Shown one piece after another: positions 1-7,355 of a stretch of 13,337 nucleotides of DNA. Position 1 is the stretch's first letter; each line of letters starts with the position of its first letter. The stretch comes from an uncultured Pseudomonadota bacterium. Its GTDB lineage: Bacteria > Myxococcota > UBA796. The notes beneath the pieces are model-generated. The model was given only the letters and a program-made list of their open reading frames with translations, was not told where the DNA came from and did not search any database. The position numbers and the translations under genes were made by a program. The stretch lies in NCBI GenBank assembly GCA_913040875.1, contig CAJWHX010000047.1, positions 1-13,337 on the forward strand, given 5' to 3'.

Positions 1-1
1 C

Positions 2-2386
2 CACGAGCTGCAATCCACAGGCCAGTCCAACTTAAACAAAGGATTGCTACAAGCATTACAGCTGCTTGAATCGTCTTCTCAAGGAAAGATTGTATTAATT
101 TCGGATGGAGCCCAAACGGATGGAGATCTGCATGCTGTACAGGCACAGGCGATGGCACAAGGGGTCCCGATCCACACAATCTACAAAGGAAAACAATCCA
201 CGTCAGACATACGAATCACACAGGTGCAGTCGCCTTCCCAAATCAAAGAAGGAGACCAAGCCAGTATCATCATCAATATTGAATCTCCCATCGATCAAAC
301 TGCCAATTTGATCTTGTACAAAGACGACGTGGCCGTCGCTCAAGGAGCCAAAACCCTTCGTTCGGGGAACAACTCCGTCTACTTTAATGATGTCCCTAGT
401 GGTGGCGGCGTACACACGTACAAAGTGGTCGCGGAGGTAGAGCATGACGATACTCCAAACAACAACACCGCAGAATTTGGAATCCTCGTGCAGGGACGAC
501 GACGGGTTCTGGTGCTCAGTTTACAGACCTCCGTTCTAACGAACATCCTAAGTCAATCTGGTGTTTTGGTAGAGGAAGCGCATCCATCCTCGATCACGTT
601 GTCGAGAGCACGACTCTCGCAGTTCGAATCGATCATTTTACACAATGTACCGTCAACAGCGTTTACAGAGTCCGAACTACAAAGCATCTCAACCGCCGTA
701 GAGCATTCGGGCTTGGGCATTTGGATGATTGGTGGTGAACAGTCCTTTGGAGTGGGTGGTTATCTACATACACCACTAGAACAAGTTCTCCCGGTACATC
801 TAGAGATTCGAGATGACATCAGAAAGATGGGTATCGCACTGGGGGTGTCTCTCGATCGCTCTGGATCCATGTCCGCCCCCGTCGGTCCAAACCTGACCAA
901 AATGGACCTTGCCAACCAAGGGACCGCTGCCGCCCTGACCTTGTTGAACAATATGGACTCTGTATATGTGGCGGCCGTTGACACCAGCAATCACGAGGTC
1001 GTACCCTTTCAACAGGTGTCGGAAGTCCAGAGTCTCACGACGAATATATTGGGCATCCAATCAACAGGTGGTGGTATCTTCGTCGGGGCAGCCCTAGAGG
1101 CTCAGCATCAAGCCCTCAAAGATTCCACGCAGAAGAATAGACACGTTATCTTGTTTGCCGATGCAGCCGATGCAGAACGCGACATGGACCACAAACCGAT
1201 CATTCAAAGAATGAGAGCAGACAACATCACCATTTCCGTCATCGCACTTGGTCATCCTAAGGACAGTGATGCTGGATTCTTGTCAGAAGTGGCTCGACTG
1301 GGCGGAGGAAGCATCTACTTCTCTGTGCAGCCAAAAGAATTGCCAAAGCTCTTTTCAATGGACACGATGATTGCCACTCAGGCTGGATACATATCCGAAC
1401 CGACACCAACAAAATCCATTACAGGACTCACCGCACTGGGTGGTACTGCACTAAAAGACTTCCCCACAATTGAAGCCTACAACATCTCTTACCCAAAGGG
1501 ACAAACACAACTGGGCGTACAAACCGGTACCGATGATGCAAGTCCAATACTCGTTCATGGTCAATATGGACTGGGGAAATCTGTTGCCTACCTGGGAGAT
1601 ATCGGAGGTGCAAATGGGCAGAACATACTCCAGTGGTCTGGGTTCAATTCTTTCGTAGGGGTGATCGTCGCCAGTATTTCAACAGGAGCGACCGCAGACA
1701 CCACCTATACTGGGAGTATTCAAAAGGGTAACCTACATGAACTCACCATAGAAACAACAGATGACGCACCAAACATTCAATTGTTCAAACCAAACGGCGA
1801 GGTTGTGGGTATCGATTTGAGTGCTGAGACTGGAAACATATACACCGCCAGTTACACCACAACAGAGGTCGGAATCTATTTGCCCCAGCTAAAAACGGCT
1901 ACAGGAACGGTTCTCCTCCCTCCAATATCTACAGTGACGTCTTCCGAGTACACACAGGATGTTACAAATGACAAACAAAACCTCTCCGTACTCAGTCAAC
2001 GTACCAATGGACTGTTTAATCCCACGCCTCAGCAAGTCCTCGCCCAGGAAACCTATCAACCAAAACTACAATCGTTGGATACTTTGTGGATATGGCTAAC
2101 CCTATGTGTGTTGTTGATGGAAATATCCGAGCGAAAACTAAATTGGATCTCTGCCGTCGTACACTCACTAAGGGAACAACGCTGGATACCATTTTTAAAA
2201 ATGCAACCGGCAACAGAAGAGCAACAGCCTACACCTAGAACCACCGACTCCTACAAATTGAGACCCAACAAATCACAGACAGATCACGTAGCAACACCAT
2301 CCAATGAAACGGAAGACGATGCCACTCTGCCACGTAGCAACGCCATCCAAGAAGCACTGAAACAGGCAAAGAAAAATAGGAAGTAA
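2..2386 (+). CDS. VWA-domain / glutamine-amidotransferase-like membrane protein (5' end missing)
   Basis: The frame is open to the left edge (codon at 2-4 onward), so the true start lies outside; the TTG at 44 is internal. Counting that TTG as residue 1, I see: the end of a first VWA domain (LISDGAQTDGD, 18-28), an Ig/CARDB-like beta domain (about 55-148), a class-I-amidotransferase-like segment (152-260, with IWMIGGEQSFGVGGY), a second VWA domain (263-445) with a complete MIDAS (DRSGSMS, D271/S273/S275; T341; D373), a return to the amidotransferase-like fold (about 451-545, GQYGLGKSVAYLGDIGG), another beta domain (550-630), one membrane helix (about 678-694, LWIWLTLCVLL) and a charged cytoplasmic tail. 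This order is typical of large bacterial BatA-like VWA membrane proteins. No catalytic Cys-His-Glu triad is evident, so the amidotransferase fold is probably structural. A metal-dependent, envelope-facing adhesion or scaffold role is inferred. The gene converges on the aldo/keto reductase gene across an 18-base gap. Confidence 0.85.
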   Translation, partial: HELQSTGQSNLNKGLLQALQLLESSSQGKIVLISDGAQTDGDLHAVQAQAMAQGVPIHTIYKGKQSTSDIRITQVQSPSQIKEGDQASIIINIESPIDQTANLILYKDDVAVAQGAKTLRSGNNSVYFNDVPSGGGVHTYKVVAEVEHDDTPNNNTAEFGILVQGRRRVLVLSLQTSVLTNILSQSGVLVEEAHPSSITLSRARLSQFESIILHNVPSTAFTESELQSISTAVEHSGLGIWMIGGEQSFGVGGYLHTPLEQVLPVHLEIRDDIRKMGIALGVSLDRSGSMSAPVGPNLTKMDLANQGTAAALTLLNNMDSVYVAAVDTSNHEVVPFQQVSEVQSLTTNILGIQSTGGGIFVGAALEAQHQALKDSTQKNRHVILFADAADAERDMDHKPIIQRMRADNITISVIALGHPKDSDAGFLSEVARLGGGSIYFSVQPKELPKLFSMDTMIATQAGYISEPTPTKSITGLTALGGTALKDFPTIEAYNISYPKGQTQLGVQTGTDDASPILVHGQYGLGKSVAYLGDIGGANGQNILQWSGFNSFVGVIVASISTGATADTTYTGSIQKGNLHELTIETTDDAPNIQLFKPNGEVVGIDLSAETGNIYTASYTTTEVGIYLPQLKTATGTVLLPPISTVTSSEYTQDVTNDKQNLSVLSQRTNGLFNPTPQQVLAQETYQPKLQSLDTLWIWLTLCVLLMEISERKLNWISAVVHSLREQRWIPFLKMQPATEEQQPTPRTTDSYKLRPNKSQTDHVATPSNETEDDATLPRSNAIQEALKQAKKNRK

Positions 2387-2404
2387 CCCAGTTCTAGGGT
2401 CTTC

Positions 2405-3478
2405 TCACAGCGTATCTAAACGACGTTGCCATCCACCGCCACCAAAACCAGAGTAGGCTTCTGGCTTGTTCGAAAGCATCAACTCCACCTGTTCCATATG
2501 TGCATCGGTCATTCTCAAAGCCACGTCCAATGCACCTAAATTCTCGGTCAGTTGACTTGGCTTTGTCGCCCCTAGAAGAATCGTTGTCACGTTGGGATTT
2601 TTGAGACACCAAGCGAGAGCCAATTGCGTCATCGAACAGTTCAGTTCATCTTTTGCAAATTTCGTCATGGCTTTGATTTTATCAAGGGTACCGTTGGTTT
2701 TACACGTCTCCAATTCCTTCTTCAGGAACTCGTACCCAGGTTGATTCAACCGAGAATCATCTGGGATGCCATCATTGTACTTTCCAGTTAAAATCCCTGA
2801 CTTTAACGGGGACCAAATCGTGGTTCCGATACGATACGGGGCTTGGTACATTGGATGATACTCCTGCTCAAAACGCTGACGATGGAACATGTGGTATTGC
2901 GGCTGTTCAAACTGGGGAGGTTCGAGTCCAAACTGTCTGGCAAGCCAGAAGGCCTCCGTGATTTGCTGGGCGGACCATTCACTGGTTCCCCAAGCCGTTG
3001 CCAACCCTGATCGAATGATATCGGTCATGGCACGAACCACAGTTTCTGTAGGTGTAAAAGGATCAGGTCGATGACAGAACACCATGTCCACATAATCCAG
3101 TTGCAATCGGTTTAGAGAACCTTCCATCCCTTCCCAAATGTGCTTTCTAGAGAGCCCCTTTTCGTTGACGCCATCACCGCCCCAAAATATCTTTGTCGTC
3201 ACAATGATATCAGACCGACGCCACTCTTTGGGATGCTCTTCCATCAGCTGTGCCATCGCTTCGCCCATGATGCGTTCCGCCTCGCCTCCTGGATTGCCGT
3301 ATACTTCCGCGTTGTCAAACAGGTTGATACCCGCCAGTCTAGCCTGATGAAGCAATTCTTTAGCAGCCTGAATACCAGCGTCGTTCGACAATCGGTCTTT
3401 CACGCCGAATGTCGCCCAAAATCCGTACGACAGCACTGACACTTGTAAACCGGTATTTCCCATCATTCTATACAACAT
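2405..3478 (-). CDS. Aldo/keto reductase, Kv-beta-like group
   Basis: A 357-residue NADPH-dependent aldo/keto reductase. The AKR tetrad is complete: D55 and Y60 (NLFDNAEVYG), K96 (IIVTTKIFWGG) and H136 (VDMVFCHRPDP). The N-terminus (MLYRMMGNTGLQVSVLSYG), WSPLKSGILTGKY at 222-234 and the cofactor-site GATKPSQLTEN at 303-313 resemble voltage-gated K+ channel beta subunits and bacterial YghZ-type reductases. The frame is open 35 codons further upstream, but I chose the ATG at 3478 because a strong GGAGG lies just before it and the family's N-terminus begins there. It probably reduces small aldehydes or ketones in the cytosol; the substrate cannot be read from sequence. It is divergent from the MopE-like lipoprotein gene and convergent with the VWA gene. 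No K+ channel gene is nearby, so a channel-subunit role is unsupported. Confidence 0.95.
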   Translation of the reverse strand: MLYRMMGNTGLQVSVLSYGFWATFGVKDRLSNDAGIQAAKELLHQARLAGINLFDNAEVYGNPGGEAERIMGEAMAQLMEEHPKEWRRSDIIVTTKIFWGGDGVNEKGLSRKHIWEGMEGSLNRLQLDYVDMVFCHRPDPFTPTETVVRAMTDIIRSGLATAWGTSEWSAQQITEAFWLARQFGLEPPQFEQPQYHMFHRQRFEQEYHPMYQAPYRIGTTIWSPLKSGILTGKYNDGIPDDSRLNQPGYEFLKKELETCKTNGTLDKIKAMTKFAKDELNCSMTQLALAWCLKNPNVTTILLGATKPSQLTENLGALDVALRMTDAHMEQVELMLSNKPEAYSGFGGGGWQRRLDTL

Positions 3479-3482
3479 AGAA

Positions 3483-3487
3483 CCTCC
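3483..3487 (-). promoter_or_regulatory. Ribosome binding site that fixes the aldo/keto reductase start
   Basis: On the minus strand GGAGG lies 4 bases before the ATG at 3478. It is a strong Shine-Dalgarno sequence and decides against the longer open frame that begins at 3583. Confidence 0.85.
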
Positions 3488-3602
3488 AAAAGTTGTTGTT
3501 GGTCGATTGGTAACCCAATTACAAACACATTCCAACACCAATACACAACTAATATCAACGGCGTATTGACACGAGATTGCCACGCATAGAATGGCAGTAT
3601 AT

Positions 3603-3611
3603 TGATATAAT
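3603..3611 (+). promoter_or_regulatory. Extended -10 promoter for the MopE-like lipoprotein gene
   Basis: TGATATAAT reads as TGn followed by a perfect TATAAT (3606-3611), which places transcription start near 3618 and gives a leader of about 30 bases. No good -35 sits 17 bases upstream, as is common for extended -10 promoters. A separate TTGACA (3566-3571) with TAGAAT (3587-3592) has only a 15-base spacer and is weaker. The -10 also lies in a small inverted repeat (TGAT-ATA-ATCA). The ribosome site GGAG (3638-3641) is 6 bases before the ATG at 3648. Confidence 0.5.
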
Positions 3612-3647
3612 CACGATAAATTTGAACCATTTACACTGGAGTTTTAG

Positions 3648-5984
3648 ATGCGCTATACATCAATTGTTTTATCCATGACTTTACTTGCCTGTGAACAAAC
3701 CAAATCTGAAGTTGAAGATACTGGATTGGATCCAGTTGAAGAGCCCAGTGCAGAACCCGGCGACGAAGACACTGGTGACACAGAAGAAACCGATACAGAT
3801 GATACGGACACTGAAGATACCGAAACTCAAGATCCAGATGACGTTGATCAAGATGGCGATGGATACAGTGTCAACGATGGTGATTGTGATGATGAAGACC
3901 CCTCTTTGAACCTCACCGATGCTGACGGTGATGGACAAAGTACCTGCGAGGGAGACTGCAACGATCAAGACGATACCGTCTATGATGGTGCAGAGGAAAT
4001 CTGTGATGGACAGACAAATGACTGTATGGGATCAATCATGCAATCGACCGATCTTCCAGAAGGTGAAGAAGACGACGATCAGGACGGTTTTTCTGTATGT
4101 GCAGGGGACTGTGACGACAGTGACTCGGTGACCTACCCTGGTGCAGCATTCAACGAATCCACCACTGCTTGTATGACAGACTTCGACGGTGACGGATATG
4201 GTGAAAACCTAGACACCAATACCTCAGGTGGTTGCTGTTACACATTCGATTTGGGTGACACCTACGGTGATGGTTGGAACGGAGGTATGAACATCGAAGT
4301 ATTGGCTGACGGTGTATCGATGGGTACTGCTACAGTAGACAGTACCACTGACGCAAATACGATTGAAACCACCAGTATTTGCATCTCATCGGATGCCGCC
4401 GTAGAGTTCAAGTTCAATTCCGGTACCTATGCTGAAGAGATTTACGGAACGATCTACGATTTTGATGGTGTAACCGTCCTAGGTACACTTACTGGTACGG
4501 GAGGATACGACTCTGCTTCACAGACATTTGAATACTCTGATGGTGTATCCTACGTCGATGGTGATATTTTCGAGACCCTTTCAGCTGAATGTCAAGTCAG
4601 TGCAGTCACAGAGTCTGGAACCGATTGTGATGATGAAGATGCCACTGCGTATCCAGGCGCTCCTGAAGTCTGGTACAACAATGTAGACAATGACTGTGCC
4701 GGTGACTTAGCGGCTGACTTTGACCAAGATGGTGATGGACAATCCTCCGATCAGTATGGTGGTCAAGACTGTGATGATTTGAATGCGACCGTCTATCAAG
4801 GGGCTGTTGAAGATACGACTGACGGTATCGACAACAACTGCAATGGAGACATCGATGAAGGTTTTGCGCTAGAAACCATTGCAACTGGACTGACATACCC
4901 GAACGCAATCCAACCGTTGACCATCGACGTTGACAACTATGGTTTTGTTCACATCGCGTATGAAAACAACTCGGGTGAAATTGCTTATGTCACCAACGCT
5001 TCTGGAAGCTGGAGTTCACCAAGCCTCGCGCCAAGTACAAGTGGAACCACATCTGTATTGAATCTAAAGGGAGCGGTCGATGGTCTTGATGTATTCCACA
5101 TCGCATATTCGGAAGGTAATTCGGGTGGTCTAGACGTGATGTACATCAATGTCAACACCTTAACCAGCGCTTGGGCATCAGAGTCTCTGGTCAGCAACGT
5201 AACGTCTAGCAGTACCATCACTTCTGGATTTAAATTGGACATGGACTTGGATTCATCTAACCTTCCTACTTTTGGTTGGTACGATGCCGATGATGAGACC
5301 CCATGGTTACTGGAAGCGACTGGTACGAATCCGCTGTCAGGCTCCGATGTTCAACTTGATGACAATTGCATCGACGTTTTGGGAATCGGTCTGCCTGTAT
5401 GCTCAGGGTACACAGGTACACACATGAGTATCGCAATTGACAACTCGGACACCAATCACGCCGTATTTTTGAACGATGTTGTCGGTGTTGAGAATCAGTA
5501 CAATCAAGTACCTGATGGCGATTCCAGTCCATCTTGCAACTCTCAGTTTCAATCCAACACCAATCAGTTTATTGAAGAAGATGGCAACGGCGTCAACAAT
5601 GATATCGCCATCAAACCAAATGCAAACAAAGCGGGTGTCGCCTATATGGACTCGGTAAACTCAGATCTGATGTATGCCCACAATACAACTGGTGGATGTG
5701 GTGGTTGGACCTATGAACAGGTGGATGGAACCAATACCGGTGAGTACTTGTCACTCGTCTATACCAGTACTGACAATCCGTACATCGCTTACTACGTTGG
5801 TTCAACTGGAGACTTGATGGTCGCTCACAACGACGGGTCTTCATGGGTCTATGAAGATGTAGATACCTACGGCAACGTTGGAACGTTCATTGATATGGCA
5901 ATCGATGGCAATGATATGCTGCACATCGCATATTTTGATGAAACAACCGGTTCCATTAAATACGCCACTGGTGGAATTCAATAA
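3648..5984 (+). CDS. Surface lipoprotein with MopE-like metal-binding repeats, a DSYGDGWNG-type insert and a propeller-like C-terminal half
   Basis: This 778-residue protein starts with a short lipoprotein signal: MRYTSIVLSMTLLAC, lipobox LLAC with lipidated C15 and Glu at +2 (not the Asp retention signal of E. coli), so an outer-membrane location is likely. Residues 21-65 are an Asp/Glu/Thr-rich linker. Putative metal-binding repeats of the MopE type follow: 66-90 (DQDGDGYSVNDGDCDDED), 91-129 (DADGDG...GDCNDQD...EICDGQTNDC), 142-177 (DDQDGFSV...GDCDDSD), a split repeat (178-188 joined to 313-353) and 354-404 (DQDGDGQ...DCDD...GIDNNCNGDIDEG). Between the halves of the split repeat lies a separate domain with GDTYGDGWNGG (203-213). 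Residues 405-778 contain recurring HIAY/YIAYY strands with sialidase- or propeller-like spacing (434-438, 484-487, 664-666, 702-706, 759-762). The Asp-rich loops suggest Ca2+ or other divalent-metal binding. Role unknown; an extracellular binding or adhesion protein is plausible. It is divergent from the reductase gene. Confidence 0.9.
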   Translation: MRYTSIVLSMTLLACEQTKSEVEDTGLDPVEEPSAEPGDEDTGDTEETDTDDTDTEDTETQDPDDVDQDGDGYSVNDGDCDDEDPSLNLTDADGDGQSTCEGDCNDQDDTVYDGAEEICDGQTNDCMGSIMQSTDLPEGEEDDDQDGFSVCAGDCDDSDSVTYPGAAFNESTTACMTDFDGDGYGENLDTNTSGGCCYTFDLGDTYGDGWNGGMNIEVLADGVSMGTATVDSTTDANTIETTSICISSDAAVEFKFNSGTYAEEIYGTIYDFDGVTVLGTLTGTGGYDSASQTFEYSDGVSYVDGDIFETLSAECQVSAVTESGTDCDDEDATAYPGAPEVWYNNVDNDCAGDLAADFDQDGDGQSSDQYGGQDCDDLNATVYQGAVEDTTDGIDNNCNGDIDEGFALETIATGLTYPNAIQPLTIDVDNYGFVHIAYENNSGEIAYVTNASGSWSSPSLAPSTSGTTSVLNLKGAVDGLDVFHIAYSEGNSGGLDVMYINVNTLTSAWASESLVSNVTSSSTITSGFKLDMDLDSSNLPTFGWYDADDETPWLLEATGTNPLSGSDVQLDDNCIDVLGIGLPVCSGYTGTHMSIAIDNSDTNHAVFLNDVVGVENQYNQVPDGDSSPSCNSQFQSNTNQFIEEDGNGVNNDIAIKPNANKAGVAYMDSVNSDLMYAHNTTGGCGGWTYEQVDGTNTGEYLSLVYTSTDNPYIAYYVGSTGDLMVAHNDGSSWVYEDVDTYGNVGTFIDMAIDGNDMLHIAYFDETTGSIKYATGGIQ
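3768..3833 (+). repeat. Low-complexity Asp/Thr/Glu linker-coding tract
   Basis: Tandem degenerate GATAC/GACAC/GAAGAT units encode alternating Asp, Thr and Glu residues (about residues 41-62) just after the lipidation site. This is a typical flexible acidic spacer that holds a lipoprotein domain off the membrane. Short imperfect repeats such as these can change length by slippage. Confidence 0.6.
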
Positions 5985-5989
5985 GCACT

Positions 5990-6005
5990 CTTACCGGACG
6001 GTAAG
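5990..6005. other. Perfect stem-loop just after the lipoprotein stop codon
   Basis: CTTACC (5990-5995) and GGTAAG (6000-6005) form a 6-bp stem with a GGAC tetraloop, 5 bases after the TAA at 5982-5984. No U-tract follows, so it is more likely an mRNA 3'-end stabiliser or part of a two-hairpin end than a terminator by itself. Confidence 0.4.
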
Positions 6006-6028
6006 TGAAGGCTCAGTCCCACATAGGG

Positions 6029-6048
6029 AATGGGTCTTCATCCATTTT
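6029..6048 (+). terminator. Candidate intrinsic terminator of the MopE-like lipoprotein gene
   Basis: AATGGGT (6029-6035) pairs with ATCCATT (6040-6046), including one G-U pair, around a CTTC tetraloop, and the 3' arm runs into TTTT (6045-6048). The U-run is short and partly in the stem. It ends just before the stop codon of the convergent nuclease-fold gene at 6052, so it would end + strand transcripts at the gene border. Confidence 0.4.
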
Positions 6049-6051
6049 AGG

Positions 6052-7269
6052 CTACCAAAGTTTTGGGGAGAATCGAACCATCAAAGGAAAATGATCCGAG
6101 GGATGCCAACTATTTGGTGGAAAATCGCCTTTCTCAATTCGCTCTTTGGCTTGTTGAGAGATGGGTGGGACGACACCTGTGCACTCATATTTATTGGATC
6201 TAAGCCAAATCTGATCTAAGGCATAGCGAGCCACATACGGCCTCGGTTTGGGAAGTTCAATCCCCTTTCGAAGTAAATCATTGAACACTGCCCAATGCAT
6301 TCCAGTGTTCACCTGGTCCACATACAGTTCAACAAAGTGTTCTCGGGATAATTCTTCATCCCCCATCAGTTCTACAGCGCGTCGATATTCAGCGCCCCGC
6401 AAATCGCCATTGATGTCTCGGATCCACTGTTCCACTTCTGCTAACGTCAAAGACTCACCATTGGTAGAGTAGGCATCAAACAATCGATCTAGCGCGTCTA
6501 AAAATCGCTTCAACGGTGTTCGCTTCCGTTGATGAATCATACAGGCACCGGAGTTTCGAACCCACATCGTCGTGGCGTCGGTGACATGACGATAGACCTC
6601 TTGGAATCTACCCACTCGATGCTCTTTTATCTTCGAAGTAATCTCCACCGTTGAATAATAGGCTTCTCGAAATCGAGGCTCAACGATTCCATCTTCTAGA
6701 AATCTCAACACCGCCGTCCCCTCTGAAGAAGAATTAAAATCCCCACTGAAGACAACCAGATCCAGTTCAAAACGATTGTTCAGTTTCTCCACCTGTCGCA
6801 ACGCCTTAGAAATCTGTTGGAAGCGCTCCTTCGGATGTCTACCCGCACTCAAATGGCAGTTCACCACGCAAACTAGAACTCCAGTAGACTCTCGCAATAC
6901 GGTCACCAAAGTTCGATTGAGATGATAATCCGCAAGAAGTTCAAATCGTTCGGTTTTCCAGGCCGTCACCATCGCAATACGGGCACGCTTGTGACAGAGC
7001 AGTGTATGTGTGGAATCCAGAAAATCGAGATCTGTTTCATGAGTTTCCAACGCACATTCTTGAAAAGTGAAGAGATCGATGCCTGTAGGTATCTGTTCAA
7101 CCAGCAATCGTTTTCGTGCATCCCACGTCCGTTCTTCAACCGGCATATCTGGATGATAATATTTATAGACCCACCATCCTTGTTGAGAATTTGGCAAGAG
7201 AATATTGTATGACATCAACGAAATGTCATCTGGTCTGGCATTGATTTTATTTGGGTGAATTACGAACAT
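6052..7269 (-). CDS. Endonuclease/exonuclease/phosphatase-fold enzyme with EF-hand-like helical insert
   Basis: A 405-residue protein of the Mg2+-dependent EEP (CCR4/nocturnin/DNase I) superfamily. The signature residues appear in order: N22 (LMSYNILLP), E71 (TFQECALE), N137 and H139 (VVNCHLSAG), D177 and N179 (FSGDFNSSSEG), D352 (ALDQIW) and D392-H393 (WHPSDHFPLMVRF). The catalytic set therefore looks intact, and a phosphodiesterase or nuclease activity on RNA, nucleotide or other phosphodiester is likely; the substrate cannot be told. Between the GDFN and SDH motifs, residues about 245-335 form an additional helical segment resembling a degenerate EF-hand pair (FDAYSTNGESLTLAEVEQW; then GDEELSREHFVELY). 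There is no signal peptide, so it is probably cytosolic. The ATG at 7269 has no clear ribosome site; I keep it because the first beta strand (DISLMSYNIL) begins before the next Met (7215). Confidence 0.88.
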   Translation of the reverse strand: MFVIHPNKINARPDDISLMSYNILLPNSQQGWWVYKYYHPDMPVEERTWDARKRLLVEQIPTGIDLFTFQECALETHETDLDFLDSTHTLLCHKRARIAMVTAWKTERFELLADYHLNRTLVTVLRESTGVLVCVVNCHLSAGRHPKERFQQISKALRQVEKLNNRFELDLVVFSGDFNSSSEGTAVLRFLEDGIVEPRFREAYYSTVEITSKIKEHRVGRFQEVYRHVTDATTMWVRNSGACMIHQRKRTPLKRFLDALDRLFDAYSTNGESLTLAEVEQWIRDINGDLRGAEYRRAVELMGDEELSREHFVELYVDQVNTGMHWAVFNDLLRKGIELPKPRPYVARYALDQIWLRSNKYECTGVVPPISQQAKERIEKGDFPPNSWHPSDHFPLMVRFSPKLW

Positions 7270-7293
7270 GAGGTAGGTTGAATGTAAAGACGT

Positions 7294-7321
7294 TTGATTT
7301 ATACCGAACGTAGTATAGTAT
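7294..7321 (+). promoter_or_regulatory. Candidate promoter for the beta-helix lipoprotein gene
   Basis: TTGATT (7294-7299) and TAGTAT (7316-7321) are separated by 16 bases. Transcription would begin near 7328, giving a leader of about 28 bases. The ribosome site AAGGA (7345-7349) sits 6 bases before the ATG at 7356. Confidence 0.35.
7298..7303 (-). promoter_or_regulatory. Candidate -10 box for the EEP-fold enzyme gene
   Basis: On the minus strand this reads TATAAA followed by T, about 28 bases upstream of the ATG at 7269. No convincing -35 is visible. It overlaps the -35 proposed for the oppositely directed lipoprotein gene, so the two divergent promoters would compete for polymerase if both are real. 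Confidence 0.25.
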
Positions 7322-7355
7322 CTCTACAGTATTGACCATCTGAAAAGGAAAAAAC

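Noticed and set aside
2386..2400. ACCC/GGGT stem-loop between the VWA gene and the reductase gene
   Set aside because: Only 4 bp with a 7-base loop and no T-run on either strand; too weak to call a terminator.
4606..4908. 100-codon minus-strand frame rich in His, Ser, Leu and Arg, opposite the MopE-like gene
   Set aside because: It is the complement of the Asp/Gly/Thr-rich coding sequence (GAT/GAC on one strand gives His/Ser/Arg-type codons on the other). Composition is that of a shadow frame and no ribosome site was seen.
5990..6048. Possible small regulatory RNA formed by the hairpins after the MopE-like gene
   Set aside because: Only 67 bases lie between two coding regions, no promoter is visible, and the hairpins are adequately explained as a 3'-end signal.
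3648..7355. Idea that lipoprotein, EEP-fold enzyme and beta-helix lipoprotein form one defence or secretion system
   Set aside because: The genes alternate strand, share no domain partners known to act together, and no secretion, toxin-immunity or nucleic-acid defence component is present. Adjacency alone does not support it.
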